Shown: positions 8,724-17,132, numbered from the stretch's first letter. The stretch is 18,785 nt of DNA from Vibrio tasmaniensis 1F-187 (GCF_000272405.2 NZ_AJZM02000058.1:1-18785), one strand, 5' to 3'. Notes: generated by a model not told the origin, from the sequence alone. Numbers and translations are program-made.

Positions 8724-9965
8724 TTAACTATCGACACACAGCTTGTTTCGGCCAGTTTCTTTTGCTTTGTACAGTGCGTTATCGGCAAGTTTCAAGACTT
8801 CTACGGGTTGTTTAGTGGTTCTACTATCAGACAGCCCAATGCTCACCGTTACGTTTACGACTTCAGTTGATTTGTTGCTCTGACCACGTTTTTTAATGCC
8901 GACTTCATGGTCGTCAGGGCGATCGTTGCTATTTCGAATCGTCATATCGTAGTTTTGTACTTCCGAAATGAGAACTTGAAGGTGCTCTTTAACCTGTTCC
9001 GAGTATTTGCCTTTAAAAATAATCGTAAACTCTTCACCACCATAGCGATAAGCTTTTGCACCACCGGTTGTTTCACTCAATATACGTGCTACCAACTTCA
9101 ACACATCGTCGCCAATGTCATGCCCGTAGGTATCGTTAAATTTCTTGAAGTGGTCGATATCAACCATCGCCATTGAGTATTTTCGCCCTAAGTGCTTCAT
9201 ATCCACTTCTAGTGCGTGTCTACCTGGAATGTTAGTTAAACGGTCATTAAAGGCCATATCGTGGCTAGCAGAGACGACATAGATAATGAATAGCGTACCA
9301 GACAGCGAGAACATCGTACTAGAGATGTATTGCACATCAAAAAATATGAATGTACTAGTAGAAAGTAAAATTGCGCTGTATACGACAACATCAATCGCGC
9401 GGTTGTATACTAGAACTAAAATCGACGTAAGGCCAAGTAAACAAAGGCTATACAGCACTAAAACGAAAGGTAGCCTCGAGAATCCGTTAACGATAAACAG
9501 GATACCTTCGCTCCATGACTCAAATCCACCTGACTGGAAATGAGAAACAATTAATTGTGCCCATACCGTAAACAGAACGAGAACCAAAGCATATAGGAAC
9601 ATGGATTTCGAGTTAACGCCGTTATCTGGGAAGGCATACACCAGTAAGCATGTTACAGGAACTAAAGCGGTTAACAGAGACAGTTCTAATAGAGTGGTGC
9701 CTGTGTTGAGTGGCGTTTGTAAACGAACTTGAATGATGAGGTATGCGACGAGCATGGTTAAGGACACCATGGCCATACGACCTTGCTTAAATGTGTGGCA
9801 CAGCAAAACCGCAACGCTCAATAGAATGTATGGGAGGTTGCTAGCAAACCCTAAGTTTGAATCCGTCACTAGGATGACGTTGTTCATACCTGCAAGTAAT
9901 ATTGCTAATAGAAGTAAGGGAAAGCAAAATCGAAATATGCTCGACGTGACGAAAGAAGATGTCAT
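8724..9965 (-). CDS. Membrane-anchored GGDEF diguanylate cyclase
   Basis: Encodes 413 residues. The N-terminal half (about 10-232) has around eight hydrophobic segments, a MASE-like integral membrane sensor of unrecognised type. The GGDEF domain starts at DRLTNIPGRHALE (about 241), has MVDIDHFKKFNDTYGHDIGDD (metal and substrate site) and an active GGEEF at 309-313, and ends with ADNALYKAKETGRN. The position of the inhibitory RxxD site reads TGGA, so that site is absent. A polar, charged insertion of about 20 residues (near 345-365, with DRPDDHE and KKRGQ) precedes the VTVSIG strand. It probably makes c-di-GMP at the inner membrane in response to an unknown ligand. The start has only a poor ribosome-binding site. 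Confidence 0.93.
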   Translation of the reverse strand: MTSSFVTSSIFRFCFPLLLLAILLAGMNNVILVTDSNLGFASNLPYILLSVAVLLCHTFKQGRMAMVSLTMLVAYLIIQVRLQTPLNTGTTLLELSLLTALVPVTCLLVYAFPDNGVNSKSMFLYALVLVLFTVWAQLIVSHFQSGGFESWSEGILFIVNGFSRLPFVLVLYSLCLLGLTSILVLVYNRAIDVVVYSAILLSTSTFIFFDVQYISSTMFSLSGTLFIIYVVSASHDMAFNDRLTNIPGRHALEVDMKHLGRKYSMAMVDIDHFKKFNDTYGHDIGDDVLKLVARILSETTGGAKAYRYGGEEFTIIFKGKYSEQVKEHLQVLISEVQNYDMTIRNSNDRPDDHEVGIKKRGQSNKSTEVVNVTVSIGLSDSRTTKQPVEVLKLADNALYKAKETGRNKLCVDS

Positions 9966-10357
9966 TTATGTGGTGAGCCTAACTATAATGATGATCTTAT
10001 ATTTTAATTTTATACGTAGGATACGGGTAAACAAGCAATTGCCAAGCTTTTTCATTAAATTATAGCAAAAACATGATCATAGCTCGCTAATTGTACAATT
10101 AAATTTATATGTGTTTCAGTTGCTATTAACCTAAGAACGAGCTAAACAGTATATATGATAAATGAAACAGCCGTTATTGATACTTAACTAAATTAAGGTA
10201 GTTTGTGCTTAAGAGTTAGGTGGTTACCTAAGTAGCAATGAACAGATGTTATACGCCTAACTGCAGAAGCGGTTAGCAACAACGGCAATTAGTTACAACA
10301 ATGATTAGCTGTAACAACGATTAAACTAGAAACAACCGCTCAACATGGAGGTGTAAT
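9966..10357. promoter_or_regulatory. Divergent control region between cyclase and ComFB-like genes
   Basis: About 390 AT-rich bases between divergent starts, with no credible gene. It holds a perfect 14-base palindrome, TAATTGTACAATTA (10088-10101), a widely spaced inverted pair TGTTTCA/TGAAACA (10112-10118 and 10163-10169), and about four degenerate 16-base units of the type ATTAG-n-ACAACG (10273-10337) ending just before the GGAGGT ribosome-binding site of the ComFB-like gene. Confidence 0.4.
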
Positions 10358-10726
10358 ATGCAAATCAGTGTCGATGTCCATAACTATATGGAAACTTTGG
10401 TGGGAAATGTATTAGCGACAGAAGAGTATGTTTCTGGCTATACTAACGAACAGTTAGCCGATCTTGCGTGTTTGGCTTTAGGTCAGCTTAAACCCATCTA
10501 TATTCGCTTCGATGTCGATTTTCTATCGGCATTGCCAGAGGATAAATTGGTGCTGTATAAACGAAATAGTGAGATCGCGGTCAAAAATGCAGAAAGTATG
10601 ATCATTGACGACAGAAGGCGAGAGCGTGACGACAATGTACCCGTAATCTTTAGTCAACATAATTTTGATGATGACGTTGAATTACAATGGTATGAAAAGC
10701 CATTGTTGAGCGGTAAACAGTCATGA
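10358..10726 (+). CDS. ComFB-like protein, possible cyclic-dinucleotide receptor
   Basis: Encodes 122 residues, cytoplasmic. The opening VHNYMETLVGNVL and the segment DLACLALGQLKPIYIRFDVDFLSAL (about residues 35-59) follow the ComFB pattern (N-Y-M/L-E-E-x-V early, then D-x-x-x-L-A-L-N-x-L-x-P-x-Y). Typical ComFB proteins carry a Cys pair between these elements; here the region reads YVSGYTNEQLADLAC and keeps only one Cys. ComFB-domain proteins in cyanobacteria have been reported to bind c-di-GMP or c-di-AMP, so a receptor role beside two GGDEF cyclases is attractive but inferred. A near-perfect GGAGGT ribosome-binding site lies five bases before the ATG. The next gene follows 38 bases later, so the two are probably one operon. 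Confidence 0.62.
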   Translation: MQISVDVHNYMETLVGNVLATEEYVSGYTNEQLADLACLALGQLKPIYIRFDVDFLSALPEDKLVLYKRNSEIAVKNAESMIIDDRRRERDDNVPVIFSQHNFDDDVELQWYEKPLLSGKQS

Positions 10727-10764
10727 TAGTTTACGGTTAATGCGGTCATTTAAGGAGTAAAAAC

Positions 10765-11046
10765 GTGGGATTCTTTTCTAGATTATTTAGTGGCAAAGAA
10801 AAAACCGAACAAAAAGTAGAAATTGAGCCAGTCGAATACAAAGGCTTCAATATCTATCAAGATGCCATTGCTGAATCTGGTCAATACCGTGTAGCTGGGC
10901 GAATCGAGAAAGAATTTGATGGTGAAATCAAAACCCATCGTTTTATTCGTTCAGATGTTGTTTCAAACAAACAAGATGCCGATGAACTGATGCTTAAAAA
11001 ATCGCAGATGTTCATCGACCAAATGGGCGATAGCATTTTTAGCTAA
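10765..11046 (+). CDS. HlyU-family (PF10115) small protein
   Basis: Encodes 93 residues from a GTG start with AAGGAG seven bases upstream. The sequence matches the small family labelled transcriptional activator HlyU in PF10115: an MGFFSRLFSGK amphipathic opening, VEYKGFNIYQDA, GQYRVAGRIEKEFDGEIKTHRFIRSD, and a C-terminal helix with the QMFIDQMGDSIF end. These proteins are about 90-100 residues. This family is not the ArsR-type HlyU studied in Vibrio, and no DNA-binding fold is obvious, so the regulatory label is weak. It is probably the second gene of a unit with the ComFB-like gene and is followed by a terminator. Confidence 0.8.
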   Translation: MGFFSRLFSGKEKTEQKVEIEPVEYKGFNIYQDAIAESGQYRVAGRIEKEFDGEIKTHRFIRSDVVSNKQDADELMLKKSQMFIDQMGDSIFS

Positions 11047-11082
11047 CCAAATAGGGTTAGAATTGATGTTGGTCATAATTTA

Positions 11083-11117
11083 GAGAGCTTTCAGTGTATA
11101 TGCTGAAAGCTCTTTTT
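11083..11117 (+). terminator. Intrinsic terminator after the HlyU-family gene
   Basis: A perfect 11-bp stem (11084-11094 with 11103-11113), an eight-base loop and five T (11113-11117), 37 bases past the stop codon. Confidence 0.88.
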
Positions 11118-11345
11118 AGTTTTAGGAACAAAGAACAGCTAGTAGGTTGTTATTTAAAGGAATATTTGCAAGTGGTTTGACCTCTTGGCTCAAAAGAGGC
11201 GTCATTTCTTCAAATGAAGTGCTCCAATTCCATCCAAATCGTTATAAGTAATAACTTTTCCTGTTCTTTGAATAAAACGCTTGAAGTATTAGTTGTCGTT
11301 AGATACAAACGAATAAGTCATTGTGCCAATAGTCAAGGAATAGCT
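11118..11345 (+). promoter_or_regulatory. pntAB leader region
   Basis: About 230 bases between the terminator and pntA. It contains a 6-bp stem-loop (11181-11186 with 11194-11199) and a weak promoter-like pair TTGAAG (11280) with TACAAA 17 bases on. The pntA open frame runs leftwards into this region, but the added residues do not resemble PntA, so I treat it as non-coding leader. Confidence 0.3.
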
Positions 11346-12893
11346 ATGCAAATTGGTGTACCAAGAGAAACACTCGCAGGTGAAACGCGAGTCGCTGCTT
11401 CGCCGAAATCGGTAGAACAGCTTCTAAAATTAGGATTTGAAGTTTGTGTTGAATCACAAGCAGGTGCGTTAGCAAGTTTTGAAGATGCAGTTTATGAACA
11501 AGCTGGAGCAAAAATTGTCACCGCAGATGAAGCTTGGAAATCCGATATTATTTTTAAAGTTAACGCTCCGATCGTTGACGAAACTAAAAATGAAATTGAT
11601 CTTCTTAAAGATGGCGCAACATTGGTCAGCTTTATTTGGCCAGCTCAGAACCCAGAATTAATGGAACAATTGTCCACTCGTAATATCAACGTGATGGCGA
11701 TGGATTCTGTACCTCGTATTTCAAGAGCTCAAGCGTTAGATGCATTGAGTTCTATGGCTAACATCGCGGGTTACCGTGCTGTTGTTGAGGCGGCGCATGA
11801 GTTTGGTCGATTCTTCACAGGTCAAATTACGGCGGCAGGCAAAGTTCCACCCGCGAAGGTACTGGTTGCTGGTGCGGGTGTTGCTGGCCTAGCAGCAATT
11901 GGCGCTGCGGGTAGTTTGGGTGCGATCGTTCGTTCGTTCGATGTTCGTCCTGAAGTAAAAGAGCAAGTTGAGTCTATGGGCGCTGAATTCTTGGAAGTGG
12001 ATTTCAAGGAAGATACCAGCGCGGGCGACGGCTACGCAAAAGAGATGTCTGAAGCATTCAATAAGAAAGCTGAAGAACTGTATGCAGCTCAAGCTAAAGA
12101 TGTCGATATCATCATTACAACGGCACTGATCCCAGGTCGTCCGGCACCTAAGCTGATTACCAAAGAGATGGTAGACAGCATGAGTGCTGGTAGTGTGATT
12201 GTTGACCTTGCGGCAGCCAATGGCGGCAACTGTGAATATACCGTTGCGGATCAAGTCATTACAACGGCTAACGGCGTGAAAGTGGTAGGTTACACAGATA
12301 TGGTTGGTCGACTACCGACTCAATCATCTCAACTGTATGCAACGAACCTAGTTAACTTGCTGAAACTGCTTTGCAAAGAGAAAGATGGCAACATCAATAT
12401 TGACTTTGAAGATGTCGTGCTACGCGGTGTTACCGTGGTTAAAGAGGGTGAAGTCACTTGGCCTGCACCACCAATTCAAGTTTCAGCTCAACCACAACAA
12501 GCTAAGGCCAAAGCGGTTAAACCGGAGCCTAAAGTTGAAGAGCCGGTTTCTCCAATTAAGAAAGTGGCAGGCATGGCGGTTGCTGTAGGTGCATTTGCTT
12601 GGGTAGCTTCAGTTGCTCCTGCTGCGTTCTTATCTCACTTTACCGTTTTTGTACTCGCTTGTGTGGTGGGTTATTACGTCGTTTGGAATGTAAGCCATTC
12701 TCTGCATACGCCTTTGATGTCCGTAACTAACGCGATTTCAGGAATCATTGTAGTCGGTGCACTGTTACAGATAGGACAAGGAAGTGGCGTTGTCACGTTC
12801 TTATCATTTATTGCCGTATTAATTGCAAGTATCAATATCTTTGGTGGCTTTACCGTAACCAAACGTATGCTTGAAATGTTCCGTAAAGACTAA
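11346..12893 (+). CDS. pntA: NAD(P) transhydrogenase alpha subunit
   Basis: Encodes 515 residues (E. coli PntA is about 510). With PntB it forms the inner-membrane enzyme that uses proton motive force to reduce NADP+ with NADH. The start at 11346 begins [20 protein letters not shown], the conserved domain I opening, with AAGGA upstream. The N-terminal domain I has the NAD(H) Rossmann motif [20 protein letters not shown] followed by [10 protein letters not shown], and the later [20 protein letters not shown] Lys/Pro/Glu-rich linker (about 383-405) leads to the C-terminal part of the membrane domain (about 410-510) with hydrophobic helices. PntB follows after 10 bases, so the two are one operon. 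Confidence 0.98.
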   Translation: MQIGVPRETLAGETRVAASPKSVEQLLKLGFEVCVESQAGALASFEDAVYEQAGAKIVTADEAWKSDIIFKVNAPIVDETKNEIDLLKDGATLVSFIWPAQNPELMEQLSTRNINVMAMDSVPRISRAQALDALSSMANIAGYRAVVEAAHEFGRFFTGQITAAGKVPPAKVLVAGAGVAGLAAIGAAGSLGAIVRSFDVRPEVKEQVESMGAEFLEVDFKEDTSAGDGYAKEMSEAFNKKAEELYAAQAKDVDIIITTALIPGRPAPKLITKEMVDSMSAGSVIVDLAAANGGNCEYTVADQVITTANGVKVVGYTDMVGRLPTQSSQLYATNLVNLLKLLCKEKDGNINIDFEDVVLRGVTVVKEGEVTWPAPPIQVSAQPQQAKAKAVKPEPKVEEPVSPIKKVAGMAVAVGAFAWVASVAPAAFLSHFTVFVLACVVGYYVVWNVSHSLHTPLMSVTNAISGIIVVGALLQIGQGSGVVTFLSFIAVLIASINIFGGFTVTKRMLEMFRKD

Positions 12894-12903
12894 GGAGTGA
12901 CAG

Positions 12904-14301
12904 ATGTCTGAAGGATTAGTACAAGCAGCTTATATTGTGGCTGCTGTATTCTTTATTATGAGCTTGGCTGGGTTGTCGAAACAGGAATCTGCGCGCGCAG
13001 GTAACTATTACGGTATCACGGGTATGGCAATCGCGTTGATCGCGACGATCTTTGGCCCACATTCTGCAGGTATTGTATGGATCATCATTGCTATGGTGAT
13101 CGGTGGTGGTATTGGTATCCACTACGCAAGAAAAGTAGAAATGACTGAAATGCCTGAGCTGGTGGCAATTCTGCACAGCTTCGTAGGTATGGCAGCAGTA
13201 CTTGTAGGTTACAACAGTTACATTGATCCACCTGCTACTGTTTCTATCAACCCTGCTGATATTCATGCAGAGCACGTGATCCACCTAGTGGAAGTGTTCC
13301 TTGGCGTGTTTATAGGTGCGGTGACGTTCACGGGTTCTATTGTTGCGTTTGGTAAGCTTCGTGGCGTTATCTCTTCGTCTGCATTGAACATTCCTCATAA
13401 GCATAAGTGGAACCTTGCGGCGATCGTAGTTTCTACACTACTGATGATCATGTTCGTTAAAGCGGACGGCAGTATGTTCGCGCTAATGGTTATGACTCTT
13501 ATCGCATTCGCATTCGGTTACCACCTAGTGGCATCGATTGGTGGCGCAGATATGCCAGTGGTTGTCTCTATGCTGAACTCGTATTCTGGTTGGGCAGCAG
13601 CAGCGGCAGGTTTCATGCTTGCGAACGATCTGCTTATCGTAACCGGTGCATTGGTTGGTTCGTCAGGTGCAATTCTTTCTTACATCATGTGTAAGGCGAT
13701 GAATCGCTCTTTCATCAGCGTTATTGCTGGTGGATTCGGCCAAGACGTGGTTGTGTCTGATGGTGATGAAGAGCAAGGTGAACACCGCGAAACATCAGCT
13801 GAAGACGTGGCTGACATGCTTAAAAACTCAAAGTCAGTCATCATCACTCCTGGATATGGCATGGCAGTAGCTCAAGCTCAATACCCAGTGCATGAAATCA
13901 CTGAGAAGCTGCGAGCGCAGGGCATCAATGTTCGATTTGGTATCCACCCAGTTGCTGGTCGGTTACCGGGTCACATGAATGTGTTACTTGCTGAAGCAAA
14001 AGTACCTTACGATATCGTTCTTGAAATGGACGAACTCAACGATGACTTCAATGAGACCGATACTGTTTTGGTTATCGGTGCAAACGACACAGTGAACCCT
14101 GCAGCACTTGAAGATCCAAATAGTCCAATCGCTGGCATGCCAGTACTTGAAGTTTGGAATGCTCAGAACGTTATCGTATTCAAACGTTCGATGAACACAG
14201 GTTATGCAGGTGTGCAAAACCCGCTGTTCTTCAAAGAGAATACGCAGATGTTGTTTGGTGATGCTAAGTCAAGCTGCTTACACATACTTGAGCATCTTTA
14301 G
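12904..14301 (+). CDS. pntB: NAD(P) transhydrogenase beta subunit
   Basis: Encodes 465 residues (E. coli PntB is about 462). Residues 1-260 form the rest of the proton-translocating membrane domain II, with about nine hydrophobic helices including [21 protein letters not shown], whose His is part of the proton path in the family. Residues 280-465 form domain III, the NADP(H)-binding domain, with [35 protein letters not shown] and [13 protein letters not shown] strong TAAGGAG ribosome-binding site precedes the ATG. A terminator ends the operon 27 bases downstream. Confidence 0.98.
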   Translation: MSEGLVQAAYIVAAVFFIMSLAGLSKQESARAGNYYGITGMAIALIATIFGPHSAGIVWIIIAMVIGGGIGIHYARKVEMTEMPELVAILHSFVGMAAVLVGYNSYIDPPATVSINPADIHAEHVIHLVEVFLGVFIGAVTFTGSIVAFGKLRGVISSSALNIPHKHKWNLAAIVVSTLLMIMFVKADGSMFALMVMTLIAFAFGYHLVASIGGADMPVVVSMLNSYSGWAAAAAGFMLANDLLIVTGALVGSSGAILSYIMCKAMNRSFISVIAGGFGQDVVVSDGDEEQGEHRETSAEDVADMLKNSKSVIITPGYGMAVAQAQYPVHEITEKLRAQGINVRFGIHPVAGRLPGHMNVLLAEAKVPYDIVLEMDELNDDFNETDTVLVIGANDTVNPAALEDPNSPIAGMPVLEVWNAQNVIVFKRSMNTGYAGVQNPLFFKENTQMLFGDAKSSCLHILEHL

Positions 14302-14321
14302 TGGGTAGTTCGTTAAGTTAA

Positions 14322-14353
14322 TAAAAAAGCCCGTCGTAATGACGGGCTTTTTG
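14322..14353 (+). terminator. Intrinsic terminator of pntAB
   Basis: A perfect 8-bp GC-rich stem (14328-14335 with 14341-14348), a five-base loop and a T-run, with an A-run on the left so that it can also work on the minus strand. It marks the end of the recognisable conserved neighbourhood. Confidence 0.93.
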
Positions 14354-14472
14354 TTTGAGTGTTTTTTATGCTAAAGCAATCGGTTAGGGGATTTGTTTTA
14401 TTAAAATCCGTGTGTGAGTTACTAGTCTAATTGGATGATAGTGATAGAATATCCGCATTATAAGGAGATTTT

Positions 14473-15483
14473 ATGGCAACACTGGCAAAAAGAGATATCA
14501 GGCTTTTAGAGAAGTACTTACAAATGGGTGGCGGTCATTTACTTGATTTCTCACACAGGACACTAGCTGAGTTCTTTGAAGATTACGGTATCGATATTGA
14601 TGAGCCACAATATCAAGTAGGCTCAGGCTCTAAAGCAAATCGTATGCGAGGCTTTTGGCAGGTTAGTAGCGATATGGTCGTAGGTCGTGTTCTGAACGGG
14701 CTTATTGAATATTACGACGAGAAACGTGCGTCTGGTTCTTACTTTGACACTGCTGATTACAGCGATGAACTGCGAGATAAATGTTTAGTAATTGCTAACC
14801 AGTTAAGCCGTGGTACTTACTCAGCTCAATTAGGCGGTCCGTCAGCTCAAGTAGCACCGATAAAGCAAGCGATACGAGATGCGATGCAACAACCTTTGCA
14901 AACCCCTGTTCGTACTCCGGCACAGCAAACGACTCAACAGCCGACACGAGCACCAGTACAACAAGCCTTTCAACAGGCTGTGCAAGCAAGGTTTCAACAA
15001 CCAACATCAACGGAACAACCAATGAACCCAACTCCACAAACTAGTAAACAGAAAGTGTTTATTGTTCACGGTCATGATGAGCATTTGAGAATGGAGGTTG
15101 AGCTTTTTGTTCGAACTGTTGGGTTAGAGCCTATCGTACTTATGAATCAAGCTAGTGGTGGCAATACTATCATTGAGAAAATCGAAGAGTACGGTCAGGC
15201 TGATTATGCGATTGTTCTCTACACACCTTGTGATGAGGGGCGAAAGAAAGGTGAACCAGACCTTAATGGGCGAGCACGTCAGAATGTTGTGTTTGAGCAT
15301 GGGTACTTTATTGCACGGCTTGGCAGAGATAAAGTAGCTGCGATGGTTAAACCAGGGGTTGAGATTCAAAACGATATTCAAGGTGTTGTTTATATCGGTG
15401 TTAAATCTGACTGGAAAACGCAACTACTAAGAGAATTCAAAAAAGCAGGGCTCTCGTTTGATATGAACGCACTAATCGCATAG
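14473..15483 (+). CDS. TIR-like (PF10137-type) effector with a conserved N-terminal module
   Basis: Encodes 336 residues, no signal peptide. The N-terminal module (1-110) has GGGHLLDFSHRTLAEFF and GSGSKANRMRGFWQ, a pattern I recall from N-terminal domains fused to varied bacterial effectors; I cannot name it with certainty. Residues 120-192 are a Gln/Pro/Thr-rich linker. Residues 193-335 match the TIR-like nucleotide-binding fold of PF10137 (the Cap12/Pycsar-type TIR): KVFIVHGHDEHLR, NTIIEKIEEYGQADYAIVLYTPCDEG, RARQNVVFEHGYFIARLGRDKV, and a C-terminal WKTQLLREFKKAGL helix. Candidate catalytic Glu residues are 235 or 238; Glu275 is also conserved. Such domains degrade NAD+ in anti-phage defence (known for the family; not shown here). 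An AAGGAG site precedes the ATG; no cyclase or partner sensor lies beside it. Confidence 0.85.
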   Translation: MATLAKRDIRLLEKYLQMGGGHLLDFSHRTLAEFFEDYGIDIDEPQYQVGSGSKANRMRGFWQVSSDMVVGRVLNGLIEYYDEKRASGSYFDTADYSDELRDKCLVIANQLSRGTYSAQLGGPSAQVAPIKQAIRDAMQQPLQTPVRTPAQQTTQQPTRAPVQQAFQQAVQARFQQPTSTEQPMNPTPQTSKQKVFIVHGHDEHLRMEVELFVRTVGLEPIVLMNQASGGNTIIEKIEEYGQADYAIVLYTPCDEGRKKGEPDLNGRARQNVVFEHGYFIARLGRDKVAAMVKPGVEIQNDIQGVVYIGVKSDWKTQLLREFKKAGLSFDMNALIA

Positions 15484-15487
15484 ATAG

Positions 15488-15512
15488 CTAAGCCCTGATG
15501 GGCTTAGTTTTT
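15488..15512 (+). terminator. Intrinsic terminator after the TIR-like gene
   Basis: A perfect 8-bp stem (15488-15495 with 15500-15507), a four-base loop, then TTTTT. It overlaps the stop codon of the convergent gene at 15504. On the minus strand no T-run follows, so it serves the plus-strand gene. Confidence 0.85.
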
Positions 15513-16226
15513 ACTCAGTGTAGTAACTATTTTCTGCGCACTGACTTTACCAATTCCCTTGATTTTGACTAAATCACTTTCAGTCAATACAGACAGTTCT
15601 TTGATTGTGGAAACACCTGATTCTTCTAGAGCAGATGCTACTTTTTTGTTTACTCCATCAATCAGAGTCAATCGATTAGGTTTATCAAAGTAGTACACCA
15701 TACGTTCTGAGTCGCTAATGAACCTTGCCATAACATCTATAATATTCGATTCGTTGTAGTAGTTTAATAATCCTTGCTCGATTCTGCTCTTAGCATCATC
15801 ACGTCCAGAATAGCCAAGTACTTCGTTCATCTTTTCATTAATGGGCTTATCTGACTCTAAGATAGTTCGAAACCCAATAGCATAAGAAATGTACTCATCT
15901 GTATTGATTGGACCTGCGTCTGATGCAGACGTTCGTCCCTCCGATAGAAAATCATACTCTCCCGATAGCTTAGGAATCCAGATTCCGTCCTTTGGTTCAC
16001 CGTATGTTGGTGGTTCACCGTCACCCCTATAAATCTCACCATGTCGTTTTAGAACTGATAGTGGAGTGCGTAACTGACATGTGGCGTGAAACTCCAACCC
16101 GTCTGTAACGTCTGAGTTTTGCGTTGCGATATCTCGATACTGTTGCGGAGCTTGCTTAACCTCTTGTATCTGCTGTTTAGTCTCTTGTTTTGGTTTCTTA
16201 CCAAAAATGAAATCGAATATACCCAT
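15504..16226 (-). CDS. Unknown protein with C-terminal tandem helix-hairpin-helix motifs
   Basis: Encodes 240 residues. It opens with MGIFDFIFGKKPKQE, a short amphipathic segment, then a Lys/Gln-rich linker (10-30). The middle (45-180) is a folded region I do not recognise, with RTPLSVLKRHGEIYRGDGEPP and DGIWIPKLSGEYDF, followed by helices ending MARFISDSERMVYYF. The C-terminus (about 188-236) has two HhH motifs, LIDGVNKKVASALEESGV and KIKGIGKVSAQKI, a fold that binds the DNA backbone non-specifically in repair proteins such as RuvA and UvrC. A nucleic-acid role is therefore likely, though no nuclease motif is seen. It converges with the TIR-like gene (20 bases between stop codons) and is divergent from the recombinase. 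The ribosome-binding site is weak. Confidence 0.7.
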   Translation of the reverse strand: MGIFDFIFGKKPKQETKQQIQEVKQAPQQYRDIATQNSDVTDGLEFHATCQLRTPLSVLKRHGEIYRGDGEPPTYGEPKDGIWIPKLSGEYDFLSEGRTSASDAGPINTDEYISYAIGFRTILESDKPINEKMNEVLGYSGRDDAKSRIEQGLLNYYNESNIIDVMARFISDSERMVYYFDKPNRLTLIDGVNKKVASALEESGVSTIKELSVLTESDLVKIKGIGKVSAQKIVTTLSKN

Positions 16227-16331
16227 TACCTAGCCTCAATATATTTTTATTAAAAATACCATATTGTTAACGGTAGAGAAGTGCGTCAGTTTGGGTTTTT
16301 GTTATCAACAAACCACACTCTGAAGATAAGA

Positions 16332-16403
16332 TGATAAGTTTTATCAAAACATCACTTAAATAGGTTACATGATAGTGTTATCATGTAACCCTAGTTTTGA
16401 TAA
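16332..16403. promoter_or_regulatory. Putative resolvase binding/crossover region (res-like) with a 28-bp inverted repeat
   Basis: A perfect 12-bp inverted repeat, GGTTACATGATA and TATCATGTAACC, separated by GTGT, covers 16363-16390 (28 bases, the usual length of a serine-resolvase subsite). A second palindrome, TGATAA-GTT-TTATCA, lies at 16332-16346, and TTATCAAAAC (16341-16350) is inverted as GTTTTGATAA (16394-16403). TGATAA-type half-sites are thus repeated across the region directly in front of the recombinase gene, as expected for a res site that also autoregulates. The assignment to recombination rather than repression alone is inference. Confidence 0.6.
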
Positions 16404-16414
16404 TGGATAAGAGA

Positions 16415-17005
16415 ATGAAATACATTTATGCGCGTGTTAGTACTAAAAACCAAAACCTACAGACACAATTAGACTTGCAGGCTGCTTACCCTGATGCGGA
16501 GTTAATCAGCGAAAAAGTTAGTGGTGTTAAATCTGTTAATGACCGCCCCGAGTTCTCCGCTTTGGATAAGAAGCTAGAGAAAGGTGATTCAGTTATCGTG
16601 TATGACCTATCAAGGCTTGGGCGAAATACGGCTGAATTACTCTCGCTGGTGGAGGATTGGAAAGGCCGCGGTATAGGGTTGGTTGTACATAACCTAGGTG
16701 GGCAGTCTATTGATACTCAAACAGCCACTGGTTATATGATGTTTACGGTACTTGCAGCTGTTGGTCAAATGCAGCGTGATTTACAGCGAGAAAAAGCGCA
16801 GGCGGGAATGGCTATTGCTGTAGCTGAGGGGAGGATGAAAGGTGGCCGCCCACATAAGACCAAGCAAATAGAGAAAGCTCTTAAACTGATTAATGAAAAT
16901 GGACTAACGAAGCAAGAAGCTGCAAAGGCTGTGGGCATTGGCGTTGCTACGGTGTATAGAGCATTGAAAAAACCGAAGGTTAACCCTGCTTCAAGCTTAA
17001 ATTAG
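16415..17005 (+). CDS. Small serine recombinase (resolvase/invertase family)
   Basis: Encodes 196 residues from ATG 16415 (MKYIYARVSTKNQN); ATG 16403 would add four residues and an upstream TTG six. The catalytic domain has the nucleophile Ser9 in YARVSTKNQ and Arg67/Arg70 in YDLSRLGRN, plus EKVSGVKSVNDRPEF and the long E-helix region FTVLAAVGQMQRDLQREKA. Residues 143-146 (GGRP) lead to a C-terminal helix-turn-helix (about 154-185) for DNA binding. The length and layout fit Tn3-type resolvases or Gin/Hin-type invertases; this enzyme would cut, rotate and rejoin DNA at paired sites, possibly the inverted repeat just upstream. It is divergent from the HhH gene. The ribosome-binding site is weak, with AAGAGA right before the ATG. 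Confidence 0.93.
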   Translation: MKYIYARVSTKNQNLQTQLDLQAAYPDAELISEKVSGVKSVNDRPEFSALDKKLEKGDSVIVYDLSRLGRNTAELLSLVEDWKGRGIGLVVHNLGGQSIDTQTATGYMMFTVLAAVGQMQRDLQREKAQAGMAIAVAEGRMKGGRPHKTKQIEKALKLINENGLTKQEAAKAVGIGVATVYRALKKPKVNPASSLN

Positions 17006-17132
17006 ACAATTTCATTTGTTGCATCGACCACCCGAAAAAAATATTTTTGCAAAAAGTTTATCACCTCAAAAAGCCGTGCAATCATAGCTTCAGAAGTTGG
17101 CCAATCGGTCATCAAAACTTAGGTAAACTGAA

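Noticed and set aside
9733..10065. Open frame of 110 codons on the plus strand opposite the membrane cyclase
   Set aside because: It is antisense to a well-supported GGDEF gene, lacks a ribosome-binding site and has no family resemblance.
11214..11345. N-terminal extension of pntA
   Set aside because: The first 44 codons do not resemble PntA; the conserved protein starts with MQIGVPRET at 11346 behind a good ribosome-binding site.
14878..15050. CRISPR-like or tandem DNA repeats in the TIR-like gene
   Set aside because: The CAACAG-rich repetition is codon bias of the Gln/Pro linker and has no regular period or spacers.
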